DNA from: Legionella rowbothamii
GTDB lineage: Bacteria > Pseudomonadota > Gammaproteobacteria > Legionellales > Legionellaceae
NCBI RefSeq assembly: GCF_900639985.1
Contig: NZ_CAAAIM010000004.1
Coordinates: 124,001 to 188,000 of the forward strand
Direction: 5' to 3'
DNA length: 64,000 nt
Shown here: piece by piece, positions 16,169 to 24,825 of the stretch
Position numbering within the stretch: the stretch's first letter is position 1
Layout: the number at the start of each line of letters is the position of its first letter
Made by a program: the position numbers and the translations under genes
The notes under the pieces: generated by a model
Database searches by the model: none
What the model was told of the DNA's origin: nothing
What the model saw: the letters and a program-made list of their open reading frames with translations, nothing else

Positions 16169-17445
16169 GTTTTCCCCAGTAGATCGTTGAGCAGCTCAAG
16201 TGGGGTAGTAAATGAGGATACCAGGCAGGAATGACACTTAACTTCTGCTTCATTTAATTTAATATTAAATTCCTTTGTAAAAATAGCTTCAATACGTGCT
16301 TTATAACTTTCTATTGCTAAACGATTACTTAACGGCATTAAGACTAATAAAATTTTAATACCGTTCTCATGAGTTTCCCAAAGGGTGTCGATGCCCCGCG
16401 TTTCTTGTTTTAATTTGAATAAATACTCTTCTTGATGGGGATGGCTATTAAACCAAAAAGCAACCACAGCACTGTCCCGATGAGCTGTTTTTTGTAACAT
16501 GCATAGACGTTGTAATTCATTGGCAAAGTCGATGTCACAGTCAGGGTATTTTTCGAGTAAAGCATGGGCATGTTCAACTAAATTAGCCGCTACAAAATAG
16601 CCTAGAAACAAATGAAGTATTTCTAGGTTTTCGTCATTAAGCTTCAAAAAAGACATTTCCTCAATGATTAAGAGGGCATAAATGGACTCGTTTTGATCAA
16701 AAAAAGGAGCCACAACCAAATATTCAGTCCAGTGGCCTTTTAATATTTCTTGAGTGGAAATATAGGTCATTGCTTTTTTATCAAGACATTCGTGAATCAA
16801 AAAATCCATTGGATTTAGCGGCTTAACTTTACCAATTGTGGTAATTGCCTCGGGAAGAACTTTATTATTTTTTACCGGAAAAATTCCGGCTACTTCTAAG
16901 GAGCAGTAAAATGAGATGATATTTAAAAAGCGATATAAAATATCAGGATTTAATTTATCTTCTTGTCGTGCTAAAAGCTCGCGCAGTTCCATTAAGGAGT
17001 TTCGCACCGTAACGGGTTTGGAAATAATACTATGTTCAAGGCGTTGATAAGCTAATAAAACCACCTTATAGGCATAAGCGGTATTTTGTATCCTTTTTTG
17101 TAGGTATTCAGAGATCTGTTCATTATAAATAAGCTTTTTGGCCCAGCGTGAATGAAATAGCGCGCAAGATAAGGTCAATAAAAAACCGCCCAAAACAAAT
17201 AATTGAAAAGAAATCAGATGCAGTTGTTGAGGATAAAGATATAAATGATAGGCTATCAATATTAACATACTCATTTGTGATGGCCATAAGCCATAACGCA
17301 AGGCAACTAATACCGGAGCAAACCATATCCATGGAAAAGGACTGGATAGAGAAAGGGGGGCCTGCAAAAACACGCTAGCGGATAGAAATAAAATAGTTAT
17401 TACTAACGACTCTCCCCATCCAGCCAGCGTGTTTTTATTGTTCAT
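16165..17445 (-). CDS. pelD: Pel c-di-GMP receptor PelD
   Basis: PelD activates Pel synthesis when its degenerate GGDEF domain binds cyclic di-GMP. The 426-residue protein has N-terminal transmembrane segments (roughly residues 10-95), a GAF-like middle, and a C-terminal GGDEF-like domain lacking the active-site GGDEF. The inhibitory-site type motif R-G-I-D (Arg350-Asp353) corresponds to the RXXD c-di-GMP site of Pseudomonas PelD. Arg384, 34 residues later, is a good match for the third ligand, Arg402 there. Binding therefore looks intact. The gene starts 2 bp after pelC ends. Confidence 0.92.
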   Translation of the reverse strand: MNNKNTLAGWGESLVITILFLSASVFLQAPLSLSSPFPWIWFAPVLVALRYGLWPSQMSMLILIAYHLYLYPQQLHLISFQLFVLGGFLLTLSCALFHSRWAKKLIYNEQISEYLQKRIQNTAYAYKVVLLAYQRLEHSIISKPVTVRNSLMELRELLARQEDKLNPDILYRFLNIISFYCSLEVAGIFPVKNNKVLPEAITTIGKVKPLNPMDFLIHECLDKKAMTYISTQEILKGHWTEYLVVAPFFDQNESIYALLIIEEMSFLKLNDENLEILHLFLGYFVAANLVEHAHALLEKYPDCDIDFANELQRLCMLQKTAHRDSAVVAFWFNSHPHQEEYLFKLKQETRGIDTLWETHENGIKILLVLMPLSNRLAIESYKARIEAIFTKEFNIKLNEAEVKCHSCLVSSFTTPLELLNDLLGKT

Positions 17446-17446
17446 G

Positions 17447-17998
17447 CTATTTTCCGCGCATACAATTGCTTTGATATAAGCCGCTGAGCAATGAGTTTAT
17501 TAAATCTTGTGCAGCGGTAGTTACTGCAATACGACTGCCGCGACTTGAACTACCTACAGCAGTCCAAACAACACGCTCTGTTTTCAGATCGATTAATTGC
17601 AGCGCGATACCGACAACCGGCTCCCCATCAAGACCGACTTTATAAGTCCATTCATTAACGTTTCCTGTCATGGCATAGCGTGCATGAACGCGGCGAGCCC
17701 ATTTGAGTAGGGCAGCTCTTGATTCCACCTGATTCATTCCTGGAAATAAGACTTTTCCTGACATCCTGTTCTGATAAATCGCAAGGTGGCACACGCCCTT
17801 GGATTCTAAAACGGAGGCGGTTATGGACATTGCGCGGGCGTCGGCAAGCGGGGTCTCTGTATTATTTACAAAGGGAATGACCGCTATCTTTTCATTCAGG
17901 TTAATGGGTACGCATGAACTGTAATTGACGACACTCTTGGTGCATGCAAAAAGAAAAGGCAGAGCCAGGGTCAGTAAAAAAATCCATTTTTTTATCAC
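17447..17998 (-). CDS. pelC: Pel outer-membrane lipoprotein PelC
   Basis: PelC is a lipoprotein that forms a ring on the periplasmic face of the outer membrane and helps guide Pel to the PelB pore. The 183-residue precursor has a lipoprotein signal peptide with lipobox LFAC (Cys19). It is followed by a domain with the motifs IAVIPFVNNTETPLADARAM and VVWTAVGSSSRGS, typical of PelC. Length is close to the 172 residues of Pseudomonas PelC. Spacing to pelB is 17 bp and to pelD 1 bp. Confidence 0.9.
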   Translation of the reverse strand: MIKKWIFLLTLALPFLFACTKSVVNYSSCVPINLNEKIAVIPFVNNTETPLADARAMSITASVLESKGVCHLAIYQNRMSGKVLFPGMNQVESRAALLKWARRVHARYAMTGNVNEWTYKVGLDGEPVVGIALQLIDLKTERVVWTAVGSSSRGSRIAVTTAAQDLINSLLSGLYQSNCMRGK

Positions 17999-18015
17999 AA
18001 TAAAACTCCTGTTTT

Positions 18016-20913
18016 TTAACTAAAAAATATCATATACCGAGCGCCAATCATATAATTAATTGCATTAGTTGTGGCCGCTGCCGAACCGCGTTCTACATAG
18101 ATTAGCAAAGAGTCACGCCCTAATATAGTTCCATTAACACCTGCTCTTATGTTATTTGATAATGCGGTAATTGTGTTGTAGTACACACTAGCCCACAAAA
18201 AAGGGCGAAAGATGTGGCTGTATTCCTGGACTCCCTCTCCAAAACTAAATATTAAGCCTCCCTCATTATACGAGTTCGGAATTAATTGCTGATAGTTGGA
18301 TTTAATCGCACTTGCTGCTAAAGCAGGATTTGCAAGTTGTTCTGGTGTTAATGCGGGGAATAATGTTGTTACATTGCCACCAAAACTTCCATTTCTATAA
18401 AAATTGTATGAATTAGCAAACACGCCAATAGTGTAGTCAGGATACGATAACCAAAACTTATGTTGATATAAACCCAAAACGTTAAAGCCATTTGCCAAGT
18501 AATGTCGGTTTTGAGAGTAATAGTTTAATCCTTGTAATTCTAAAGACCACAGATCACGTTTGCTTAAATGATGTAATACACTCAGATTGAGTTGATCTTG
18601 TACCCCCCCAATACGTAAATAGGAATTTTGTAAATCTTCCTGATTATAATAGATTTTGAAGTTTCCTTGCCAATTTCCCGCCAAGGTATAATTAAGTTCC
18701 ATCGAGGCGGGGATAAAACTACTTAAAGCATTTCTATAACCGAGGTTATAACGAATGGTTCCTCGATGAATGGTTTGTTCTAAAGAGACATTTGCATGAG
18801 TATCGTAATTAGGTACATTGGTTATCTGTTCCGCTTGATTGGAACGAATACGCCATAAGCTGAAGGAGGGGGTGATGCGCAATGAGTTGGTCAATCGTAA
18901 TTTGCTTTCTACCTTGGTACGTGGACCAATGACATTAATAAATTGTTCGTACTCTTCTCCAATACTACAATGATTGGCTAATTCCAAGCCATATTGAGTG
19001 AATTCAGAATAAATGTCTGGTGCTTGTGGGCGCTCAGTGAGTTCTTGAAATGCTAAGCTAACAGCCAATGGTTTATTTTCAAGGCGAACGGCAGCATTAA
19101 TTCGATCGGCGCGTGGCCACTCTTTTTCCGAATGCGCCATGATTGCTTGTAAGCTGGGCAAATCATTTTTATTTAGTGCGAGGTTGATGCCGGCCCAATC
19201 CGGTAAGGAACCATGTAAATAGGTCCATTGCACATAGGTAATTAGTTCATCATAATGGCGTGGTGCAAGCCAATTTAAGAATATATTCACATCATCATTG
19301 GTAGGAGATGCTGCCATTAAGGCATTAAATAACATTGCTTGTTCCGTACCAGAAACGAAAAAAGGGGCTATTTGTGCTAAAGATTGAACTAACTCCCGAT
19401 TGCGCTCCTTGGATCTGGCCTCCAATTTAGCTAGAGATCTTTGCCAAATCAAAGCCCTCATTTTTTGAGCTTCTTGGTATAATTGAGCTCGCTCAAGAAG
19501 GGCTGCATAATCAATGAGTATTTGCTCTTGTTGCTCAGCTGTAAGTAAATGTTGTTGATACATCACTAGTGCAGGAAAATAAAGATTTAATACATTAAAT
19601 CCCTCAGCAAATGGATGCCACAGCTCTTCGTTATTCATGAGGTTTCGTTGAAAAATATCTTCCATTACCGTTTTTATCCACAAGGTTTCGCCATTAGTGA
19701 TGAGCGACCACAGCAGGCTACTTTCAAGGTTGAGCATTTGGGGATGTAACTTTAGGCCTTGGATTAATACTTTTCTTTGTGATTCTTGTGCCCCCATATA
19801 GGCATAATAGGCAGCTTGCACTTCCCAGAATAATTTGTTTTGTGACAGATGCTGTAATTGCTTTTCAGGCAAGTTCATTAATACGGTATTTAATGTTTGC
19901 CACTGATTTAATTTCAGTCCTGAAAAGAGGATAGAGTTTAGATAAAAATCATTTTTATAACGTTGCCAACCGAGGAGGCTATAGTTCAACGCTTTTTGAG
20001 GATTGCGCTCCATTTCTAAACCAATAAGGCGAATCAAATTTGAAGATGAATTCAAAACATGTGAATAGCTAACAGCAATGGTTGATGTATCATTGATTAA
20101 CCAGGCTAGATCACCTAGGGTTTGCCAAAACTCCGTATCTTCAGATTTTGCTATGGGAATACCTAATTTTAAAATGTTTACAGCCGCAGCAAACTGTGAG
20201 CGGGAATAATGAATAAGTCCTTCAGTCATGACACTTTTTATCGTTGGTCCATAATGTTTATCCAATGATTGCCATGCACTTAAGGCATTATCCCATTGAC
20301 CTAAGTCCATATAAATTTGGGCAACAGTTTCTTTTGCTTCCTTGGTGGGGATTTTACTTAAAACAGCTAAAGCTTTCTGTGGCTTTCCTAATCGATTCAA
20401 TGCATTAGCTAAATCTATTTGTGCATTTACATCATTAGGATTTTGTTCCAAGAACAAACGAAGCGAGGTAACTAATACCTGATCAAAGCCTTGAATTTTA
20501 GCTATAGAAATGACGTATTTGATGGTCTCAATATTGTGATTTTCTTTTTCAACATATAGCCACTCTTTAAAGCCAGTATTATAATCGCCCACCCAAATAG
20601 CAGTTTGGGCAAGTTTTTCATGCCATGACAAATCTTGGGGGCGATTTGCTACAGCAATTAATGCAAGTTGATAGGCATCTTGGATGTGTGAGTTGTAGAC
20701 TAAGCTTTGAAACGCAGTTTTAAATACCATGTCATCATAGGGCATACTTTTTATTTGTTGCAGCATATCTGGTGACAATAAATTAGCTGGTTGACTTTGT
20801 GGCGAAGTAAAGCCCTTAACGGAGAGAAAGAATAAAATGACGAAAACCCGTGTTCGATGAAGAAACTTCCGAGTAGGGCGGTGGTAGGTTAATTTATGAG
20901 CATTATATTGCAT
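18016..20913 (-). CDS. pelB: Pel outer-membrane export protein PelB, TPR and beta-barrel part
   Basis: PelB exports Pel through an outer-membrane beta-barrel and has a long periplasmic TPR arm. This 965-residue product begins with a basic segment and a hydrophobic core (FVILFFLSVKGF), a plausible signal peptide. It continues with many TPR-like helical repeats (about 50-640, e.g. NDVNAQIDLANALNRLGKPQKA) and ends with about 300 residues of alternating beta-strand sequence terminating in MIGARYMIFFS, as expected for a barrel. Pseudomonas PelB is about 1190 residues. The gene just upstream encodes the missing N-terminal membrane-anchored TPR part, so PelB seems to be two polypeptides here. Confidence 0.88.
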   Translation of the reverse strand: MQYNAHKLTYHRPTRKFLHRTRVFVILFFLSVKGFTSPQSQPANLLSPDMLQQIKSMPYDDMVFKTAFQSLVYNSHIQDAYQLALIAVANRPQDLSWHEKLAQTAIWVGDYNTGFKEWLYVEKENHNIETIKYVISIAKIQGFDQVLVTSLRLFLEQNPNDVNAQIDLANALNRLGKPQKALAVLSKIPTKEAKETVAQIYMDLGQWDNALSAWQSLDKHYGPTIKSVMTEGLIHYSRSQFAAAVNILKLGIPIAKSEDTEFWQTLGDLAWLINDTSTIAVSYSHVLNSSSNLIRLIGLEMERNPQKALNYSLLGWQRYKNDFYLNSILFSGLKLNQWQTLNTVLMNLPEKQLQHLSQNKLFWEVQAAYYAYMGAQESQRKVLIQGLKLHPQMLNLESSLLWSLITNGETLWIKTVMEDIFQRNLMNNEELWHPFAEGFNVLNLYFPALVMYQQHLLTAEQQEQILIDYAALLERAQLYQEAQKMRALIWQRSLAKLEARSKERNRELVQSLAQIAPFFVSGTEQAMLFNALMAASPTNDDVNIFLNWLAPRHYDELITYVQWTYLHGSLPDWAGINLALNKNDLPSLQAIMAHSEKEWPRADRINAAVRLENKPLAVSLAFQELTERPQAPDIYSEFTQYGLELANHCSIGEEYEQFINVIGPRTKVESKLRLTNSLRITPSFSLWRIRSNQAEQITNVPNYDTHANVSLEQTIHRGTIRYNLGYRNALSSFIPASMELNYTLAGNWQGNFKIYYNQEDLQNSYLRIGGVQDQLNLSVLHHLSKRDLWSLELQGLNYYSQNRHYLANGFNVLGLYQHKFWLSYPDYTIGVFANSYNFYRNGSFGGNVTTLFPALTPEQLANPALAASAIKSNYQQLIPNSYNEGGLIFSFGEGVQEYSHIFRPFLWASVYYNTITALSNNIRAGVNGTILGRDSLLIYVERGSAAATTNAINYMIGARYMIFFS

Positions 20914-20981
20914 TCAGATGATCCATTATTTTGTTTGGAGTCATCTGTTGCAAGTTGCCGTTCTGCTTGTTAAAACTAGTT

Positions 20982-21869
20982 CTATTCATGTTTTTTATTT
21001 TCACTAGTTAATAGCGCTTTTAAAGCATATTTTTCAGCAACTTTCGGCTGGTTTGCCGCGATAGCTAAATGAGAAATATACAATAAAAAATCACGGTCAT
21101 TAATAACGGCCTCGGGTAATTGCTCTGCAAAAGCCAACGCCTCGTTTAATCTATTTCCTGCCCACAGAACTTTTATTACTTGTAGGGCATATTTTCTTTT
21201 TTCAAGGTTCTTTGTCGCTAGTTGATAAGCCGTTTTATAAAATTCTGCGCTATTTTCATGGGCATTATTTCCCATGGCAATAGTTCCACCCATCGCTAAG
21301 TCTTCAGGTGTTTTTAGCTCATTCATCGCCTTTAGGCGATTAAAGATTTTTAAGGCAACTGCGTTTTGGGCAATTCCTTGGCTATCAAGTGCTAACGTTT
21401 TTAATTGGTCAGGGCTTAACGGTGATTGCGCTAAGGCAGCTGTTTTTTGTTTTAAGGCTTGTAAATAGCCAATACGCTTTTGGGTATTAAGTTTTGCATG
21501 GTCGGTTTTGTAGCGCAACATCAAATACTCTATCCATTGTATTTGGGCTTGTGCTTCGCTATTCGCGGGTCGTTTTTTCAATAATGCTAATTTAGCTTGC
21601 GCTTCATTCATTAATCCTAAATTAGCTTCCTGTTGTAAGACGGCAAAAGCTAACTCTGTATTTTCGGGCTCTAATTGTTCCCAAGCCCGCAGATAATTGA
21701 GTACGACGGGTGCTGAGACCTTAGTTTCCAAGGTTTTCTGCAATAAGTTCCTAGGAAAAAGAAGGTAAAAAATAAAACTGACTACAACGATAAAGATCAT
21801 GATTTCCCAGACAGGAAAAAAAAGCTTGTCGGCATTTTCTTCATCGGCAATCAAAATGAATTTCATCAT
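20982..21869 (-). CDS. Membrane-anchored TPR protein, probable N-terminal half of a split PelB
   Basis: The 295-residue product has one transmembrane segment (about residues 20-39, VWEIMIFIVVVSFIFYLLFP). It then shows TPR-like repeats such as VLNYLRAWEQLEPENTELAFAVLQQ and KYALKALLTSENKKHE. It lies between pelA and the large pelB gene. Together the two products total 1260 residues, near the size of single-chain PelB, whose N-terminus is also membrane anchored. The start overlaps the pelA end by 29 bp; ATG 21866 has AGAG at better spacing than ATG 21869. The reading frame is clean, and the downstream gene has its own start and signal-like sequence, so this does not look like a sequencing frameshift. 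The split-PelB call is inference. Confidence 0.75.
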   Translation of the reverse strand: MMKFILIADEENADKLFFPVWEIMIFIVVVSFIFYLLFPRNLLQKTLETKVSAPVVLNYLRAWEQLEPENTELAFAVLQQEANLGLMNEAQAKLALLKKRPANSEAQAQIQWIEYLMLRYKTDHAKLNTQKRIGYLQALKQKTAALAQSPLSPDQLKTLALDSQGIAQNAVALKIFNRLKAMNELKTPEDLAMGGTIAMGNNAHENSAEFYKTAYQLATKNLEKRKYALQVIKVLWAGNRLNEALAFAEQLPEAVINDRDFLLYISHLAIAANQPKVAEKYALKALLTSENKKHE

Positions 21870-24591
21870 TTGTCTCTTTTGATGTGTAGCTTACTGTTTT
21901 ATCTGAATTAGCTTGACTCTTCAATACAAAATTTGAAGATAGTTTACAATTTTGTACATTAGCTATAGTAAATTCTAATGGCCTATGCCCTTGAAAATGA
22001 ATACTAAGTTGTTTTTCCTTGCGTGCAAAGGAGAGTATAGGCGCATTAGCTTCTACTAAATAAGGTCGGGTAGGTTTTTCTTGTTGGTATGTTAGTAATG
22101 TTAGCGAGCCTGGGCCTAAATGAATGTATCGATCTTCGGTATTTTCTTTAAAACCAATTACATTGGTACTGTGTTCTAAATCGGGATAACCGAGGTGATT
22201 TAATGATCTGAGTTCTCGTAGATTGCCACTGGAATGAATAATCCAAAAATTATCTTTTTGACCCATAACAAGCTTATAATAATCCAATACTTTTTTAATG
22301 TATTCAGAAGTAAAAATATTCATAACCGGCTGTTTTAAAGCCCACTCATAAACTTTTATTAGGGCTTCTAAAGTTGCGGGATAGCTGGCCGAATAAATAT
22401 GGTAATACAGATCAATGGGCTTAAATCGACGTGGTTTATTGGTTAGCTCTAAGGTTTGAATGACGTTTTCATAGCCATATAAGGGGCCTGAAAATCCATC
22501 AATGTAATAAAAGTCCAAATTAATCGGTGCAAAAACCTGATAATACCCCCCTAACTGAAATCCCATGGGACGGATTCCTGTAAGTGACGGGAAGTTATGC
22601 GTAATGAATGAACCGTTGCCATTAATATTTAGTAATTTATCGTGATAGCTTAGAGCCAAGGCTTGTTCAGAGGGTTCGCTTAAACCCGACCAAAAAAATA
22701 AATGACATTTTTTATCTGCAGGAGCTAGGTATTTATTAATAAAGTCGACGGATCCGGTTATTTCTGTAGCGAGGTTAAAAATATAATTAGTTGTTTTAAT
22801 CCCCAATGGTGCCTCGCCAAAGGCATAGAGTGTTTTATCTTGGGGTTGCCAAAAAAATGGGTGGGAAAAACTATGGGAGGCTATTTCTACCCAGGGGAGT
22901 GCAAAAATAGATTTTGCTATGTCAATTAATTTGGGGGCGCTCTCTGGCTGGGCGAGATTAGGGGCTATTTCTCCCGTAATTACTGAAACACTGGTAGGAA
23001 TTGGAAATCTTTTTAAAATCCTATCGCGAAGTTCTTCTGCTGCCATACGCCCATCAACCCATTTTGCCGGATAAGAAAAGCCATCACCATCGATGTGCAC
23101 CATCATTAATCTTCTGCCGTTTTCGGTTGTGGTATCGGGTACAGGAATATCTTTTAAACGTAAGGCATCGTGAAAAAAGTTAATGGGATTAATAACCCAT
23201 TTGGCTTTATAATTGGGCATATATTGAACTACATAGGGTGCTAAGGCATAGCCACCCCAAGGAGTAATTGCAACTGCATCCTCTGTCTCTTGGTTTTCAC
23301 CTTTCATTTGTAACAAAACGGTACTTGAATTCGCGCGTAAGGCTAGAAATGCATAGGGAAATATTGGTGGGGCCATTTCAAACCCCACATAGTTACTATT
23401 CATTTTGGTTGGTACTAAATTTTTATCTGATGAGGTGGTTGAACCAAGGATTAAGCCTAATTTAGTTAGCTGTGCTGGCGCATTGTCTATGCCGAACTTA
23501 TTTAAAAAAACTAAGGGGATTTTATGAGCAATTTGTTTTAATGCCCAATCATATAGATAAGGTCTTTCTTTATTGCTATCAATCCATAAAATAATGCCGG
23601 CATATTGATTTTGTAAGTTTCCTTCGGGTAAGTGGGGTTGTTGATCTAGGTTAAGGTATTCTGGGACATAACCCATATACTCCAATATGGGACCGATAAA
23701 TTGTAAGGAGGCGCTAAAGCGTGTCGGTAGTTTTGTGTCATCAGTAAAGGCTACTAAAATTTTTCGGGTAAATTGGGGGAATTTTTTAATATAAATTTCT
23801 TGTAATAAACTATCTGCAATCCAAGGAATAAATCCTTGTTGTTCCAATTGAGCTGCCAATAAGGGCGCCTTATCTTTTTGTTCTGGAGGCAAATAATCAA
23901 CAATGATTATGGGTAAATTCATTGCGCGAATTTTATTGATTTCGGTAAGCAGTTGCGCGCGTTCTGGCGCAGGGGTCGGCTCATATTTCCTCTTGTTTTG
24001 GTGCCAAGCATTATAAAGAGATTCAATAAGTACGGCGTACACATCGGAGCGTACTTCCGGCAATAAGAAAAAACCTCTATTTAGGATGATTTTGGCATCG
24101 GGATGGCGTTTTTTTATTTCCTTAATTAGGCTGATAATACCCGCAATTTGTTTTTGTTGGCCTTTAGGATCGTGAACTGCTAAATAGTAGGAGTCGAGCG
24201 TGTCTAAGAAAAATCCACGGTATCCTTTATTCCACAACGGTTCAATCAACTGGTCCAAAAAAAATTGTCGCCATTCGGGCTGCGTTTGATCTAAGACGTT
24301 ATTATTATTCCAGGCTTCATTTTTACCAATGATCCATTCGGGATGAATTTTTTTTATATAAGGAGAATTTAAAGCCACCTCGCCAAGACTTACATAGGCA
24401 AACGCTTGACTTATCGAGTTGCAATAGTCTTTTGGATTAAAATCGGAATAGGGATCTACGATGACAATATTGCGCATGCATAATTCTGTAACGGGTACTT
24501 TTTCCCCATAAAAAACGGCGGCACTTAATTGCCCAAAGGCTTGTGTAGTTAAAAAAAGCATTAACGATGCGATGTAATATAATGTTTTCAT
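21841..24591 (-). CDS. pelA: Pel polysaccharide deacetylase/hydrolase PelA
   Basis: PelA is the periplasmic enzyme that partly deacetylates Pel and can also hydrolyse it. The 916-residue precursor has a signal peptide (MKTLYYIASLMLFLTTQAFG). An N-terminal glycoside-hydrolase region follows (FLDTLDSYYLA, KIILNRGF), and then a carbohydrate esterase domain. The metal and catalytic residues read HIDGDG (Asp501, Asp503) and SHSFSH (His573, His577), with the same spacing as Asp528/Asp530/His600/His604 in Pseudomonas PelA. ATG 24591 is chosen; a TTG three codons upstream is also possible. First gene of the pel set, about 235 bp after the upstream gene. Confidence 0.94.
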   Translation of the reverse strand: MKTLYYIASLMLFLTTQAFGQLSAAVFYGEKVPVTELCMRNIVIVDPYSDFNPKDYCNSISQAFAYVSLGEVALNSPYIKKIHPEWIIGKNEAWNNNNVLDQTQPEWRQFFLDQLIEPLWNKGYRGFFLDTLDSYYLAVHDPKGQQKQIAGIISLIKEIKKRHPDAKIILNRGFFLLPEVRSDVYAVLIESLYNAWHQNKRKYEPTPAPERAQLLTEINKIRAMNLPIIIVDYLPPEQKDKAPLLAAQLEQQGFIPWIADSLLQEIYIKKFPQFTRKILVAFTDDTKLPTRFSASLQFIGPILEYMGYVPEYLNLDQQPHLPEGNLQNQYAGIILWIDSNKERPYLYDWALKQIAHKIPLVFLNKFGIDNAPAQLTKLGLILGSTTSSDKNLVPTKMNSNYVGFEMAPPIFPYAFLALRANSSTVLLQMKGENQETEDAVAITPWGGYALAPYVVQYMPNYKAKWVINPINFFHDALRLKDIPVPDTTTENGRRLMMVHIDGDGFSYPAKWVDGRMAAEELRDRILKRFPIPTSVSVITGEIAPNLAQPESAPKLIDIAKSIFALPWVEIASHSFSHPFFWQPQDKTLYAFGEAPLGIKTTNYIFNLATEITGSVDFINKYLAPADKKCHLFFWSGLSEPSEQALALSYHDKLLNINGNGSFITHNFPSLTGIRPMGFQLGGYYQVFAPINLDFYYIDGFSGPLYGYENVIQTLELTNKPRRFKPIDLYYHIYSASYPATLEALIKVYEWALKQPVMNIFTSEYIKKVLDYYKLVMGQKDNFWIIHSSGNLRELRSLNHLGYPDLEHSTNVIGFKENTEDRYIHLGPGSLTLLTYQQEKPTRPYLVEANAPILSFARKEKQLSIHFQGHRPLEFTIANVQNCKLSSNFVLKSQANSDKTVSYTSKETNDEIHFDCR

Positions 24592-24661
24592 AAAACACAA
24601 GTATCCTCACGTGTACTAGCTAGCTGTCTTGCAAGTGTGCGCAGAGTAAAACAAATTGTCT

Positions 24662-24742
24662 TCATTACGAACAAAGTGAAGCAACCTAGGGTTCCGTGCC
24701 TCGAGTTTTTGAGTTGCTTCGCCACTACGATCCTCGCAATGA
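24662..24742. repeat. Palindromic intergenic element upstream of pelA
   Basis: The element is an 81-bp inverted repeat. Its left arm begins TCATTACGAACAAAGTGAAG and its right arm ends in GCCACTACGATCCTCGCAATGA, with GAAGCAAC/GTTGCTTC in the stem. It matches the widespread 'TCATTGCGAGGATCG...GCGAAGCAAC' type of intergenic repeat known from several bacterial genomes. It lies inside the likely pelA 5' untranslated region. Confidence 0.6.
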
Positions 24743-24825
24743 CAAAATTTACATACCCAGAAGGTGTACAACGTCTTACAATCATTTTGCATGGCAATAA
24801 AATTACTGTCAACGAGAAGTATTTT

